Assembly: GCF_008253865.1 (NCBI RefSeq)
Contig: NZ_CP042331.1
Coordinates: 372,001 to 436,000 of the forward strand
Source of the DNA: Bosea sp. F3-2
GTDB taxonomy: Bacteria; Pseudomonadota; Alphaproteobacteria; Rhizobiales; Beijerinckiaceae
DNA length: 64,000 nucleotides
Direction: 5' to 3'
Shown here: positions 33,023 to 42,811 of the stretch, piece by piece
Position numbering within the stretch: position 1 is the first letter of the stretch
Layout: the number at the start of each line of letters is the position of its first letter
Notes under the pieces: generated by a model
The model's input: the letters and a program-made list of their open reading frames with translations, nothing else
Told to the model about the DNA's origin: nothing
The model's database searches: none
Position numbers and translations under genes: made by a program

Positions 33023-33646
33023 ATGAATGCCGCAGCGGCTTTCTTCTATCTCTTCGCAGGTGTCACCGTGGCATCCGCCTTCATGGTGGTGGCCTCGCGC
33101 AACCCCGTGCACTCGGTGCTGTTTCTGATCCTGGCCTTCGTCAACGCGGCCGGGCTGTTCATGCTGCTGGGCGCAGAGTTCCTCGCGATGCTGCTGGTCG
33201 TCGTTTATGTCGGCGCGGTCGCGGTGCTCTTCCTCTTCGTGGTGATGATGCTCGACGTCGATTTCGCCGAATTTCGCCAGGGCTTCCTGAACTATCTTCC
33301 GGTCGGTGCGCTGATCGGCTTCATCTTCGCCGTCGAGCTTTTGCTGGTCGTCGGCGCCTGGGCCATCGACCCGCAGATCGTCAAGGCGCCGGTCGCCGCG
33401 ATCCCTGCCGGCATGACCAACACCGAGGCGCTCGGCCGCGTGCTCTACACCCAGTACATCTACTACTTCCAGGCGGCGGGCCTCGTGCTGCTGGTCGCCA
33501 TGATCGGCGCGATCGTGCTGACGCTGCGCGACCGGCCCGGCATCAAGCGCCAGCACGTGCCGACCCAGAACGCCCGTACCAAGGACGCGGCGATGCAGGT
33601 CAAGCAGGTGCCCTCGCGCGCCGGCGTTCCCGAGGAGATGGCATGA
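33023..33646 (+). CDS. nuoJ: NADH-quinone oxidoreductase subunit J
   Basis: A 207-residue membrane subunit (ND6 type) with five hydrophobic helices. The conserved block is FLAMLLVVVYVGAVAVLFLFVVMMLDVD (helix 3, residues about 52-80), containing the pi-bulge region important for coupling. The tail of about 40 residues is hydrophilic. ATG 33023 lies close behind purine-rich sequence. The stop overlaps nuoK. Confidence 0.97.
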   Translation: MNAAAAFFYLFAGVTVASAFMVVASRNPVHSVLFLILAFVNAAGLFMLLGAEFLAMLLVVVYVGAVAVLFLFVVMMLDVDFAEFRQGFLNYLPVGALIGFIFAVELLLVVGAWAIDPQIVKAPVAAIPAGMTNTEALGRVLYTQYIYYFQAAGLVLLVAMIGAIVLTLRDRPGIKRQHVPTQNARTKDAAMQVKQVPSRAGVPEEMA

Positions 33647-33954
33647 TGACGATCGGACTGGGCCACTATCTCGCCGTCAGCGCCATCCTGTTCACGCTCG
33701 GCGTGCTCGGCATCTTCATCAACCGCAAGAACGTCATCGTCATTCTGATGTCGGTCGAACTCATCCTGCTCTCGGTCAACCTCAACTTCGTCGCCTTCTC
33801 GAGCTTCCTGAACGACATCGTCGGACAGGTCTTCGCGCTGCTCGTGCTCACGGTGGCGGCGGCTGAGGCCGCGATCGGCCTCGCCATTCTCGTCGTCTAC
33901 TTCCGCAACCGCGGCACGATCGCGGTGGAAGACATCAACATGATGAAAGGCTGA
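33646..33954 (+). CDS. nuoK: NADH-quinone oxidoreductase subunit K
   Basis: A 102-residue ND4L-type subunit with three membrane helices and the two buried glutamates of the proton path: MSVELILLSVNLNFVAF and AAAEAAIGLAILVVYFR. Two adjacent ATG codons (33643 and 33646) are possible; the second gives the usual family length, the first a four-base overlap with nuoJ. It ends 29 bases before nuoL. Confidence 0.97.
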   Translation: MTIGLGHYLAVSAILFTLGVLGIFINRKNVIVILMSVELILLSVNLNFVAFSSFLNDIVGQVFALLVLTVAAAEAAIGLAILVVYFRNRGTIAVEDINMMKG

Positions 33955-33983
33955 GCGCTGCCCGGCGCCTGGACCTCACGACC

Positions 33984-36029
33984 ATGTATCACCTGATCGT
34001 CTTCCTCCCCCTGATCGGCTTCCTGATCGCTGGCCTCTTCGGCCGGCTGATCGGCGCGCGCGGCTCCGAGATCGTCACGACCTCGCTGCTCATCGTCTCG
34101 GCGATCCTGTCCTGGGTCGCCTTCGTCCAGGTCGGCTTCGGCTCCGCCACGACGCGGATCCAGGTCGCGAGCTGGATTTCCTCCGGCAGCCTGCAGGTCG
34201 ACTGGGCCTTCCGCATCGACACGCTGACCGCGGTGATGCTGGTCGTCGTCAACACGGTCTCCTCGCTCGTGCACTTGTACTCGATCGGCTACATGCACGA
34301 GGATCCGCACCGGCCGCGCTTCTTCGCCTATCTCTCGCTGTTCACCTTCGCGATGCTGATGCTGGTGACGGCGGACAATCTCGTCCAGATGTTCTTCGGC
34401 TGGGAAGGCGTCGGTCTCGCCTCCTATCTGCTGATCGGCTTCTGGTACCAGAAGCCCTCGGCCAATGCGGCGGCGATCAAGGCGTTCATCGTCAACCGCG
34501 TCGGCGACTTCGGCTTCTCGCTCGGCATGTTCCTGGTCTTCGTGCTGTTCGGCTCGGTCGCCTTCGACGCGATCTTCCCGCGCGCGGGCGAATTTGCGAA
34601 CCAGGGCTTCCGCTTCCTCGGCTATGACTGGAATGCGCTGACCCTGACCTGCCTGCTGCTGTTCGTCGGCGCGATGGGCAAGTCGGCCCAGTTCCTGCTC
34701 CACACCTGGCTGCCGGACGCGATGGAAGGCCCGACGCCGGTCTCGGCCCTCATCCATGCCGCGACCATGGTCACGGCCGGTGTCTTCATGGTGGCGCGCC
34801 TGTCGCCGCTCTTCGAATATGCCCCGGTCGCGCTCACCGTCGTCGTCGTCATCGGCGCCACCACGGCCTTCTTCGCCGCGACCGTCGGCCTGGTGCAGAA
34901 CGACATCAAGCGCGTCATCGCCTATTCGACCTGCTCGCAGCTCGGCTACATGTTCGTCGCGCTCGGCGTCGGCAATTACGGCGCCGGCATCTTCCACCTC
35001 TTCACCCACGCCTTCTTCAAGGCTCTGCTCTTTTTGGGCGCCGGCTCGGTCATCCACGCGATGCACCATGAGCAGGACATGCGCCACATGGGCGGCCTCC
35101 GGAAGCACATCCCGCTGACCGCGGCGGCGATGACGATCGGCACGCTGGCGCTCACCGGCGTCGGTATCCCCGGGACCATTTTCGGCTTTGCCGGCTTCTT
35201 CTCGAAGGATGCGATCATCGAGAGCGCCTATGCCTCGGTAGAGCATGGCGGCTTCGCCAGCTCCTATGCCTTCGTGCTGCTGGTCGTCGCGGCCTGCATG
35301 ACCTCCTTCTACTCCTGGCGGCTCTACTTCATGACCTTCGAAGGTGCGCCGCGCTGGGGCCATGGTCATCACGCCCATGACGACCACGCGCATGCCACTC
35401 ACGGCCATGACGATCATGCCCATGCCGCGCATGGCCACGACGATCACGGCCATGGCCATGATCACACGCCGCATGAGAGCCCCTGGGTGATGCTGCTGCC
35501 GCTCGCCCTGCTCTCGGTCGGCGCGATCTTCGCCGGCGTCGCCTTCAAGGAGTCCTTCGTCGGCCACGACTTCGAGCATTTCTGGAAGTCGGCCCTGTTC
35601 ATGGGCAAGGACAATCACATCCTGCACACCATGCACGAGGTGCCGAAATGGGTCGTCGCCTCACCGTTCGTGGCGATGGCGATCGGCTTCGTGCTCGCCT
35701 ACTGGATGTATGTCCGCCGGCCGGACATTCCGGGCAAGCTCGCGGCGGCGAACCCGGTGCTGTACCGGTTCCTGCTCAACAAGTGGTACTTCGACGAGCT
35801 CTACGACTTCCTGTTCGTCAAGCCGGCGAAGTGGCTCGGCCGCTTCCTCTGGAAGAAGGGCGATGGCCTGGTCATCGACGGCCTCGGACCGGACGGCGTC
35901 TCGGCCCGCGTGGTCGATGTGACCAACCGGGTGGTCCGGCTGCAGACCGGCTATCTCTATCACTATGCCTTCGCCATGCTGATCGGCGTCGCGGGGCTCG
36001 TGACCTGGTATCTCGTGACCCGCGGGTGA
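33984..36029 (+). CDS. nuoL: NADH-quinone oxidoreductase subunit L with His-rich insert
   Basis: A 681-residue antiporter-like proton pump (ND5 type), longer than E. coli NuoL (613). Typical blocks are FFGWEGVGLASYLLIGFWY, HTWLPDAMEGPTPVSALIHAATMV and the GGLRKHIPLTAAAMTIG loop. Residues 460-497 form an insert with 17 His in 38 residues, in HGHDDHAHAAHGHDD-type repeats. It lies in the loop after the YSWRLYFMTF helix, so in a solvent-exposed region. Such tracts bind Zn, Ni or Co in other proteins. The C-terminus keeps the long lateral helix region (LNKWYFDELYDFLF). Confidence 0.96.
   Translation: MYHLIVFLPLIGFLIAGLFGRLIGARGSEIVTTSLLIVSAILSWVAFVQVGFGSATTRIQVASWISSGSLQVDWAFRIDTLTAVMLVVVNTVSSLVHLYSIGYMHEDPHRPRFFAYLSLFTFAMLMLVTADNLVQMFFGWEGVGLASYLLIGFWYQKPSANAAAIKAFIVNRVGDFGFSLGMFLVFVLFGSVAFDAIFPRAGEFANQGFRFLGYDWNALTLTCLLLFVGAMGKSAQFLLHTWLPDAMEGPTPVSALIHAATMVTAGVFMVARLSPLFEYAPVALTVVVVIGATTAFFAATVGLVQNDIKRVIAYSTCSQLGYMFVALGVGNYGAGIFHLFTHAFFKALLFLGAGSVIHAMHHEQDMRHMGGLRKHIPLTAAAMTIGTLALTGVGIPGTIFGFAGFFSKDAIIESAYASVEHGGFASSYAFVLLVVAACMTSFYSWRLYFMTFEGAPRWGHGHHAHDDHAHATHGHDDHAHAAHGHDDHGHGHDHTPHESPWVMLLPLALLSVGAIFAGVAFKESFVGHDFEHFWKSALFMGKDNHILHTMHEVPKWVVASPFVAMAIGFVLAYWMYVRRPDIPGKLAAANPVLYRFLLNKWYFDELYDFLFVKPAKWLGRFLWKKGDGLVIDGLGPDGVSARVVDVTNRVVRLQTGYLYHYAFAMLIGVAGLVTWYLVTRG
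35361..35474 (+). other. His-rich tract within nuoL
   Basis: This segment codes for residues 460-497 of NuoL: 17 histidines, seven aspartates and many alanines and glycines, built from repeated CAT GGC CAC GAC GAT-like units. The repeats are imperfect at DNA level, so slippage alone does not explain the sequence. The block looks like metal-binding His/Asp loops of transporters such as ZIP or CDF proteins. Confidence 0.9.
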
Positions 36030-36030
36030 G

Positions 36031-37545
36031 ATGATGTTCGGTTTCGGTATTCTCACCGGTCTTCTGGTTCTGCCGCTGGTCGGCGCCGCCTTCATCCTGG
36101 CGCAGCGCGGCGATCAACCTTCCGTCGACTCCAACGCCCGCTGGGCGGCGCTGATCACGACGGTGCTGACCTTCGTGCTCGCCTGCGTCGCCTGGAGCCG
36201 CTTCGACACGGCCAATCCCGGCTTCCAGATGGTCGAGACCCATGGCTGGGTTTCCGACGCCATCAAGTACAAGCTCGGCGTCGACGGCTTCTCCTTCCCC
36301 TTCGTGGTGTTGACGGCCTTCCTGATGCCGTTCTGCATCCTCGCCTCCTGGACCTCGGTCGAGAAGCGGGTGCGCGAGTACATGGTCGCCTTCCTGGTGC
36401 TGGAGACGCTGATGATCGGCGTCTTCGTCGCGCTCGACCTTGTGCTGTTCTACCTGTTCTTCGAGGCCGGCCTGATCCCGATGTTCCTGATCATCGGCAT
36501 CTGGGGCGGCAAGCGGCGCGTCTATGCCTCCTATAAGTTCTTTCTCTACACGCTGCTCGGCTCGGTGCTGATGCTGCTGGCGGTGATGGCGATGTACTGG
36601 AACGCCGGCACCACCGACATCCCGACGCTGCTGGCGCACAAGTTCCCGTCGCAGATGCAGCCCTGGCTGTGGCTTGCCTTCTTCGCCTCCTTCGCGGTGA
36701 AGATGCCGATGTGGCCGGTCCATACCTGGCTGCCCGACGCCCACGTCGAGGCGCCGACGGCCGGCTCGGTCATCCTGGCGGCGATCCTGCTGAAGATGGG
36801 CGGATACGGCTTCATCCGCTTCTCGATCCCGATGTTCCCGGAAGCCTCGGCACTGTTCGCGCCGCTGATCTACGCGCTGTCGGTCATCGCCATCGTCTAC
36901 ACCTCGCTGGTGGCGCTGATGCAGGAGGACATCAAGAAGCTGATCGCCTACTCCTCGGTGGCGCATATGGGCTTCGTCACCATGGGGCTCTTCACCCTGA
37001 CGCCGCAGGGCATCCAGGGCGCGATGTTCCAGATGGTCAGCCACGGCCTCGTCTCGGGCGCGCTCTTCCTCTGCGTCGGCGTGATCTACGACCGCATGCA
37101 CACCCGCGAGATCGCCGCCTATGGCGGCCTGGTCAATCGCATGCCGCTTTATGCCGTGGTGTTCATGGTCTTCACCATGGCGAATGTCGGCCTGCCGGGC
37201 ACCGCGGGCTTCGTCGGCGAGTTCCTGACGCTGGTCGGCGCCTTCCGCGCCAACCCCTGGGTCGCCTTCTTTGCCACCTCCGGCGTCATCCTCTCGGCGG
37301 CCTATGCGCTCTGGCTCTACCGCCGGGTGGTCTTCGGCGCGCTGACCAAGCCCGAGCTCAAGGACATCAAGGACCTGAACGGCCGCGAAATCGCGATTTT
37401 CGTCCCGCTCGTCCTGCTGACGATCTGGTACGGCGTGCAGCCGCACACGATCCTCGACGCCTTCGCGGCGCCGACCGAAGCGCTCATCAAGAACTATCAG
37501 GCTGCACTCACTGTCGCGAAGACGGCAGTGGCGGCCGTGCAGTAA
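36031..37545 (+). CDS. nuoM: NADH-quinone oxidoreductase subunit M
   Basis: A 504-residue ND4-type proton-pumping subunit with about fourteen helices. Visible signatures are the FYLFFEAGLIPMFLIIGIWGG helix with the essential Glu, FAVKMPMWPVHTWLPDAHVEAPTAGSVILAAILLK (by key residues Lys and His), and AYSSVAHMGFVTMG. The gene begins one base after the nuoL stop. nuoN follows after nine bases. Confidence 0.97.
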   Translation: MMFGFGILTGLLVLPLVGAAFILAQRGDQPSVDSNARWAALITTVLTFVLACVAWSRFDTANPGFQMVETHGWVSDAIKYKLGVDGFSFPFVVLTAFLMPFCILASWTSVEKRVREYMVAFLVLETLMIGVFVALDLVLFYLFFEAGLIPMFLIIGIWGGKRRVYASYKFFLYTLLGSVLMLLAVMAMYWNAGTTDIPTLLAHKFPSQMQPWLWLAFFASFAVKMPMWPVHTWLPDAHVEAPTAGSVILAAILLKMGGYGFIRFSIPMFPEASALFAPLIYALSVIAIVYTSLVALMQEDIKKLIAYSSVAHMGFVTMGLFTLTPQGIQGAMFQMVSHGLVSGALFLCVGVIYDRMHTREIAAYGGLVNRMPLYAVVFMVFTMANVGLPGTAGFVGEFLTLVGAFRANPWVAFFATSGVILSAAYALWLYRRVVFGALTKPELKDIKDLNGREIAIFVPLVLLTIWYGVQPHTILDAFAAPTEALIKNYQAALTVAKTAVAAVQ

Positions 37546-37554
37546 GGTCTCGTC

Positions 37555-38982
37555 ATGGCTCTGCCCGCTCTCGGCCCGGCCCTGCCGGAAATCATCCTCG
37601 CCACTGGCGCCATCGCGATGGTGCTGATCGGCGCGATCCAGGGTGAGCGCGCGACACGCCTGCTCGAAGGCCTCGCCCTGGTGCTGCTCGCCGTCGCGCT
37701 GGTGCTGGTCATCTCGGCCGGCGGCAAGCTCCTGACCTTCAACAACGGCTTCATCGCCGACGGCTTCTCCCGCTTCATGAAGGTGCTGACGCTGATCGGC
37801 GCCGGCGCCACCATCCTGCTCTCGGCCGACACGCTGCGGCGCGAAGGCGCGATGCGCTTCGAATTCCCAATCCTGATCGTGCTCGCGACCATCGGCATGA
37901 TGATGATGATCTCGGCCAATGATCTCATCAGCCTCTATGTCGGTCTCGAGCTGCAGTCGCTCGCGCTCTATGTCGTCGCCGCCTTCGACCGCGACAACGC
38001 CAAATCGACCGAGGCGGGCCTGAAGTACTTCGTGCTCGGCGCGCTCTCCTCCGGCATGCTGCTCTACGGCAGCTCGCTGGTCTATGGCTTCACCGGCACG
38101 GTCACCTTTCCGGGCATCGCGGCGGCGACGCAGGGTGGGCATGCCGGCATTGGCCTGATCTTCGGCATCGTCTTCATCGCTTCCGGCGTCGCCTTCAAGA
38201 TCTCGGCCGTGCCGTTCCATATGTGGACGCCGGACGTCTACGAGGGCTCGCCCACTCCGGTCGCGGCCTTCTTCGCCTCGGCGCCGAAGATGGCCGCCAT
38301 GGCGATGGTGATCCGCATCTTCGTCGGCGCCTTCCCCGGCGCGATCCAGGATTGGCGCCAGATCATCGTCTTCATCTCGATCGCCTCGATGGCGCTCGGC
38401 GCCTTCGCCGCGATCGGCCAGCGCAATATCAAGCGCCTGCTCGCCTATTCCTCGATCGCGAACATGGGCTACGCGCTGGTCGGCCTCGCCGCCGGCACGC
38501 CCGACGGCGTGCAGGGCGTGATGACCTATATGGCGATCTATCTCGCCACCACGCTCGCCGCCTTCGCCTGCGTGCTGATGATGCGCCGCGACGGCAAGCT
38601 GGTCGAGGATATCAATGAGCTCGCCGGCCTGTCGCGCACCAATGGCTGGATGGCGTTTGCGCTGTCGATGATGATGTTCTCGCTCGCCGGCATCCCGCCG
38701 CTCGCCGGCTTCTGGGCGAAGTGGTACGTCTTCCTCGCCGCGATCGACGCCAAGCTCTATGTGCTCGCCGTCGTCGGCGTGCTGACCAGCGTCGTCGGCG
38801 CCTATTACTATCTGCGCCTGGTCAAGGTGATGTACTTCGACGATCCGAAGCCGGCCTTCGAGACCGCGGATTACGGCGTGCGTACAGTGCTGCTGGTCTC
38901 GACCATCTTCGTGCTGGTGCTTTCGTTCCTGCCGGCGCCGCTCTTCGACTCGGCAGCGGCTGCGGCCAAGTCGCTCTTCTGA
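37555..38982 (+). CDS. nuoN: NADH-quinone oxidoreductase subunit N
   Basis: A 475-residue ND2-type pump subunit. Key segments are YVGLELQSLALYVVAAF, the EAGLKYFVLGALSSGMLLYG helix with the conserved Lys, FKISAVPFHMWTPDVYEGSP and AYSSIANMGYALVGLA. It is the last of the fourteen complex I genes. birA starts eleven bases after it, the usual order in alphaproteobacteria. Confidence 0.97.
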   Translation: MALPALGPALPEIILATGAIAMVLIGAIQGERATRLLEGLALVLLAVALVLVISAGGKLLTFNNGFIADGFSRFMKVLTLIGAGATILLSADTLRREGAMRFEFPILIVLATIGMMMMISANDLISLYVGLELQSLALYVVAAFDRDNAKSTEAGLKYFVLGALSSGMLLYGSSLVYGFTGTVTFPGIAAATQGGHAGIGLIFGIVFIASGVAFKISAVPFHMWTPDVYEGSPTPVAAFFASAPKMAAMAMVIRIFVGAFPGAIQDWRQIIVFISIASMALGAFAAIGQRNIKRLLAYSSIANMGYALVGLAAGTPDGVQGVMTYMAIYLATTLAAFACVLMMRRDGKLVEDINELAGLSRTNGWMAFALSMMMFSLAGIPPLAGFWAKWYVFLAAIDAKLYVLAVVGVLTSVVGAYYYLRLVKVMYFDDPKPAFETADYGVRTVLLVSTIFVLVLSFLPAPLFDSAAAAAKSLF

Positions 38983-38993
38983 GCTGACGGCGC

Positions 38994-39752
38994 GTGCTCG
39001 GTGACGCCGCCCGCGCCGCGGGCTACCGGCTGATCATCCGCGACGAGGTCGGCTCCACCATGGAGGAGGCCCGTCGCGCGCTCGATCAGGGCGAGCCGGG
39101 CAAGCTCTGGATCGTCGCCCGCAGCCAGAATGCGGGCAGGGGGCGTCACGGCCGGCAATGGGGCTCCCCGCCCGGCAACCTCTATGCGAGCCTGCTGCTG
39201 AGCGACCCTTGCGAGCCGGTTCTGGCACCGCAGCTCGGCTTCGTGGTCGGACTTGCACTACATGATGCCGCTGCAAAGCTGCTCGGCCCGGCCGCGTCCG
39301 GGCTGAAACTGAAATGGCCGAACGATCTGCTGCTCGGCAACGCCAAGACCTCGGGCCTGCTGCTCGAGGGCGAGAGCCGGGCAGGGCGCCTCAACGTCAT
39401 CGTCGGCTGCGGCGTCAACATCGCCTCCTGCCCCTCCGACACGCCGTACCCGGCAACCTTCCTCAAGGCGGTGGCGCCTCAAGCCTCTGTCGAGGCGATG
39501 CTGACGGGCTTGAGCGATGCCTTCGCCCAGCGCTTTGCGGTCTGGGCCCAGCCAGGAGGCTTCGGGCCGACCCGCGCCGCCTGGCTCGAACGTGCGGCCT
39601 TTCTCGGCGAGACCATTACCATCCGGCTTCCGGAGGGACCGCTTGCGGGCCAATTCGTCGGCCTTGATCCGACGGGGCGCCTCGAACTCGAAACCGAAGC
39701 CGGCCGCCGCGTGATCGATGCGGGCGATCTGTTCTTCGGCCCGCCGCGTTAA
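38994..39752 (+). CDS. birA: Biotin-[acetyl-CoA-carboxylase] ligase
   Basis: A 252-residue biotin protein ligase without the N-terminal repressor domain. The biotinyl-AMP site is shown by AGRGRHGRQWGSPPGNLYAS (residues about 47-65) and the substrate segment by KWPNDLLLGNAKTSGLLLE. It attaches biotin to the carboxyl-carrier proteins of acyl-CoA carboxylases. GTG 38994 is the only start near the nuoN stop and gives the normal length. A GCGGTCTC/GAGACCGC stem (39764-39785) follows the gene. Confidence 0.94.
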   Translation: MLGDAARAAGYRLIIRDEVGSTMEEARRALDQGEPGKLWIVARSQNAGRGRHGRQWGSPPGNLYASLLLSDPCEPVLAPQLGFVVGLALHDAAAKLLGPAASGLKLKWPNDLLLGNAKTSGLLLEGESRAGRLNVIVGCGVNIASCPSDTPYPATFLKAVAPQASVEAMLTGLSDAFAQRFAVWAQPGGFGPTRAAWLERAAFLGETITIRLPEGPLAGQFVGLDPTGRLELETEAGRRVIDAGDLFFGPPR

Positions 39753-39763
39753 TTTCCTGCCGT

Positions 39764-39785
39764 GCGGTCTCGATCTGGAGACCGC
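39764..39785 (+). other. Short stem-loop between birA and rnj
   Basis: A perfect 8-bp inverted repeat GCGGTCTC / GAGACCGC with a six-base loop lies twelve bases after the birA stop. No T-run follows, so it may be a weak pause or processing site in the nuo-birA-rnj message. Confidence 0.35.
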
Positions 39786-39856
39786 GCCGATGGCATGCTA
39801 GGGCTCAACGCCATCACGCGGCATAAACCAAATCATTGCTAAAATCAGGAATCCCC

Positions 39857-41527
39857 GTGACCCGCTCCAGCGACCAGCTCGTTTTCGTTCCCCTCGGCGG
39901 CCTCGGTGAGATCGGCATGAACGCCGCTCTCTACGGCTTCGGGCCTGAGGGGAGGCGCAAATGGATCCTGGTCGATTGCGGCTTGTCCTTCGCCGGCCCG
40001 GAAGCGCCGGGCGTCGATATCGTCCTGCCGGATCTGCGCTACATCATCGAGGAGCGGGCGAACCTCCTCGGCATCGTCATCACCCACGCCCATGAGGACC
40101 ATATTGGCGCGCTTGCCGCGCTCTGGCCCTCGCTGCGGGCGCCGGTCTACTGCACGCGTTTCGCTGCCGGCCTCCTCGCCACGCGCCGCCTCTCCGAGCC
40201 CGGCGCACCCAATGTCGAGATCAATGTCGTGGCGCAGGGCGGGCGGATCACGCTCGGCCCCTTCGACATCGAGTATGTGCCGGTCGCGCATTCCATCCCC
40301 GAGTCGAATGCGCTGGCCATCCGCACCCCGGCCGGCCTCGTCGTCCATACCGGCGACTGGAAGATCGATCCGACGCCGCGCGTCGGCCTGCCGACCGATG
40401 AGAAGCGCCTGCGCGAGCTCGGCGAGGAGGGGGTGCTGGCGCTGGTCTGCGATTCGACCAATGTCATGCGCGACGGCATCAGCCCGAGCGAGGCCGATGT
40501 CGCCGCCAAGCTCAAGGAACTCGTAGCCTCGGCGCCGGGGCGTGTCGCTGTCACCACCTTCGCCTCCAATGTCGCGCGGCTGCGCGCCGTCGCCGAAGCC
40601 GCGATGGCCACCCAGCGCGAGGTCGTGGTCGTCGGGCGCGCCATGGATCGCGTCATCGATGTGGCGCGTGAATGCGGCTATCTCGACGGCATCCCGGCTT
40701 TCCGGCCGGTCGATGCCTATGGCTACCTGCCGCGCGACAAGGTCGTGGCGCTGGTGACCGGAAGCCAGGGCGAGCCGCGCGCCGCGCTCTCGCGCATTGC
40801 CGCGGACGATCACCCCGAGATCGCGCTCTCGCCCGGCGACCGCGTGATCTTCTCCTCGCGCACCATTCCCGGCAACGAGAAGTCGGTCGGCAACATCCTG
40901 AACGCGCTCGCCCGCGACAATATCGAGATCATCACTGACCGCACTCATCTCGTCCATGTCTCCGGCCATCCGCGCCGCGAGGAACTGGCAAGGCTCTATG
41001 GCTGGGTGAAACCGCAGATCGCCATCCCCGCGCATGGCGAGGATCTGCATCTGGCCGAGCATGAGAGTTTTGCCCGCAGCCTCGGCGTGAAGCATGTGTT
41101 GCGCGCCGGCAATGGCGACGTCGTCGCGATCTCGGGTGAGGGCGCCAGGAAGGTCGATGAGGCCCCGCATGGCCGGCTCTATCAGGATGGCTCCCTGCTG
41201 GTGAACGCGCTGGAGAAGACGGTGCAGGAGCGTCGGCGCTTATCCTTCGCGGGCATCGTCTCGATCGCGGTCGCGATCGACGAGAAGGGCGGTATTGCCG
41301 GCGATCCGGAGATCGCGGTGCTCGGCCTGCCGCCGCGCACTCGCGACGGCACCGATTTCGACGAATATGTCGCCGACACCGTCGCCGATCTGCTCGACGG
41401 CATTCCGAAAGCCCGCCGCCGCGACCCGGAAGCTCTTCGCAACGCGCTGGAGCGCGGCGTGCGCAGCGCCGTCAACGAGGAGTGGGGCAAGAAGCCGCTG
41501 GTGCATGCGCTGGTGGTCGAGGTGTAG
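39857..41527 (+). CDS. rnj: Ribonuclease J
   Basis: A 556-residue metallo-beta-lactamase/beta-CASP nuclease of the RNase J family, acting in rRNA maturation and mRNA decay as 5'-3' exonuclease and endonuclease. It shows the LGGLGEIGMN start, the metal-binding HAHEDH at 77-82, HTGDWKID, the CDSTN motif and, in the beta-CASP part, TGSQGEPRAALSRIA and SGHPRREEL. GTG 39857 is chosen: an AGGA sequence lies six bases upstream and the family N-terminus follows at once. TTG 39836 would add seven residues. Confidence 0.95.
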   Translation: MTRSSDQLVFVPLGGLGEIGMNAALYGFGPEGRRKWILVDCGLSFAGPEAPGVDIVLPDLRYIIEERANLLGIVITHAHEDHIGALAALWPSLRAPVYCTRFAAGLLATRRLSEPGAPNVEINVVAQGGRITLGPFDIEYVPVAHSIPESNALAIRTPAGLVVHTGDWKIDPTPRVGLPTDEKRLRELGEEGVLALVCDSTNVMRDGISPSEADVAAKLKELVASAPGRVAVTTFASNVARLRAVAEAAMATQREVVVVGRAMDRVIDVARECGYLDGIPAFRPVDAYGYLPRDKVVALVTGSQGEPRAALSRIAADDHPEIALSPGDRVIFSSRTIPGNEKSVGNILNALARDNIEIITDRTHLVHVSGHPRREELARLYGWVKPQIAIPAHGEDLHLAEHESFARSLGVKHVLRAGNGDVVAISGEGARKVDEAPHGRLYQDGSLLVNALEKTVQERRRLSFAGIVSIAVAIDEKGGIAGDPEIAVLGLPPRTRDGTDFDEYVADTVADLLDGIPKARRRDPEALRNALERGVRSAVNEEWGKKPLVHALVVEV

Positions 41528-41545
41528 TAGTGTCGGCTATTCGCC

Positions 41546-41653
41546 GTCATCCCGGACGTCGCGGAGCGAAGATCCGGGATCCATCATAGAGTGGTGACGC
41601 TGCCCTATGATGGATCCCGGAGCGGCGCGGCTGCGCCGCTTGTCCGGGATGAC
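41546..41653. repeat. Palindromic repeat, family A variant, between rnj and mce
   Basis: An inverted repeat beginning GTCATCCCGGACG and ending TGTCCGGGATGAC, with inner arms GGGATCCATCATAG / CTATGATGGATCCC. It fills most of the 170-base gap. The inner arm type equals that of the nuoI-nuoJ copy. Confidence 0.85.
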
Positions 41654-41697
41654 GGCGTGTTTCCGAGCCCGAAAGCCGAACTGCGGAAAGACGTGTC

Positions 41698-42098
<401 letters not shown>

Positions 42099-42102
<4 letters not shown>

Positions 42103-42500
42103 CCGTCATGTCCGAGATCGCCTTCCTCGGAGAGCCCGAGTCCGGCTCGCCGCGCCCCTTCAGCGCGGCGACCGTCGCCGGCGGACTGGTCTTCGTCTCC
42201 GGCCATTCGGCGCCGCATGACCCCGCGCGCGGCGTCCATCGCGGCGAGACGCCGGCGGAGGAGGTGCGCAATGCGCTGGGCCGTATCGCCGAGATCCTGG
42301 CCGAGGCCGGCAGCGGGCTTGATCGCGTCGTGCAGATGACCATGCTGATCACCGATCCCGCCGATTACGCCGCTTGCAACGCCGAATATGTCAGGCATTT
42401 CCCGAACGGCCTGCCGGCGCGCCATACTGCGCGCTTCGGCGTGCCGACCGCGGCCCGGGTCGCCTTTTCCTGCATTGCCCTGGCCGGGAGAGGCGCATGA
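42099..42500 (+). CDS. RidA/YjgF family protein
   Basis: A 133-residue Rid-superfamily protein. It has the VAGGLVFVSGHSA strand, the GETPAEEVRNALGRIAEIL helix, the VVQMTMLITDPADYAACNAEYVRHF segment and PARHTARFGV. The arginine that RidA uses to hold 2-aminoacrylate (in a VARLP-like context) is not evident at its usual place, so imine deaminase activity is doubtful and another Rid subgroup is likely. The GTG start overlaps mce and the stop overlaps the DUF1467 gene, both by four bases. ATG 42108 is an alternative start. Confidence 0.85.
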
Positions 42501-42727
42501 ACATCGTTGGCGGGCTCGCGCTCTATTTCGTGATCTGGTGGATCACGCTCTTCGCCGTGCTGCCTTTTGGCATCCGCAGCCAGCATGAGACCGGTGATGT
42601 CGTCGAAGGCACGGAGCCCGGCGCGCCGGTCCTGCCGGGGCTGCTCAAGAAGGCTGCGATCACCTCGGTCATCGCCGCGGTGATCTTCGCCGGTGTCTGG
42701 TATGTCTGGGTGACCTACGACATCTGA
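42497..42727 (+). CDS. DUF1467 family small membrane protein
   Basis: A 76-residue protein with two membrane helices (residues about 4-24 and 50-72). Between them lies the conserved loop FGIRSQHETGDVVEGTEPGAP, typical of DUF1467. In many alphaproteobacteria this gene follows mce and precedes proS. Here proS is absent from the downstream side. Function unknown. It starts within the ATGA overlap with the RidA-like gene. Confidence 0.88.
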   Translation: MNIVGGLALYFVIWWITLFAVLPFGIRSQHETGDVVEGTEPGAPVLPGLLKKAAITSVIAAVIFAGVWYVWVTYDI

Positions 42728-42811
42728 GCGCGCTGCCCCGGGCTGGGGGCGCTTACACTTGCAGTCGATCAGGGAAGGCTCGGTCGGCAACTCGCCGGAG
42801 AGCCGGCAAAG

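Noticed and set aside
35361..35474. Frameshift or sequencing artefact in nuoL at the His-rich tract
   Set aside because: The frame is intact on both sides, with the helices and motifs continuing normally, and the codons are varied.
35872..38220. 782-residue minus-strand open frame
   Set aside because: It is antisense to nuoL, nuoM and nuoN; composition is dominated by Asp, Arg, Glu, His and Gln, as usual for the complement of membrane-protein genes.
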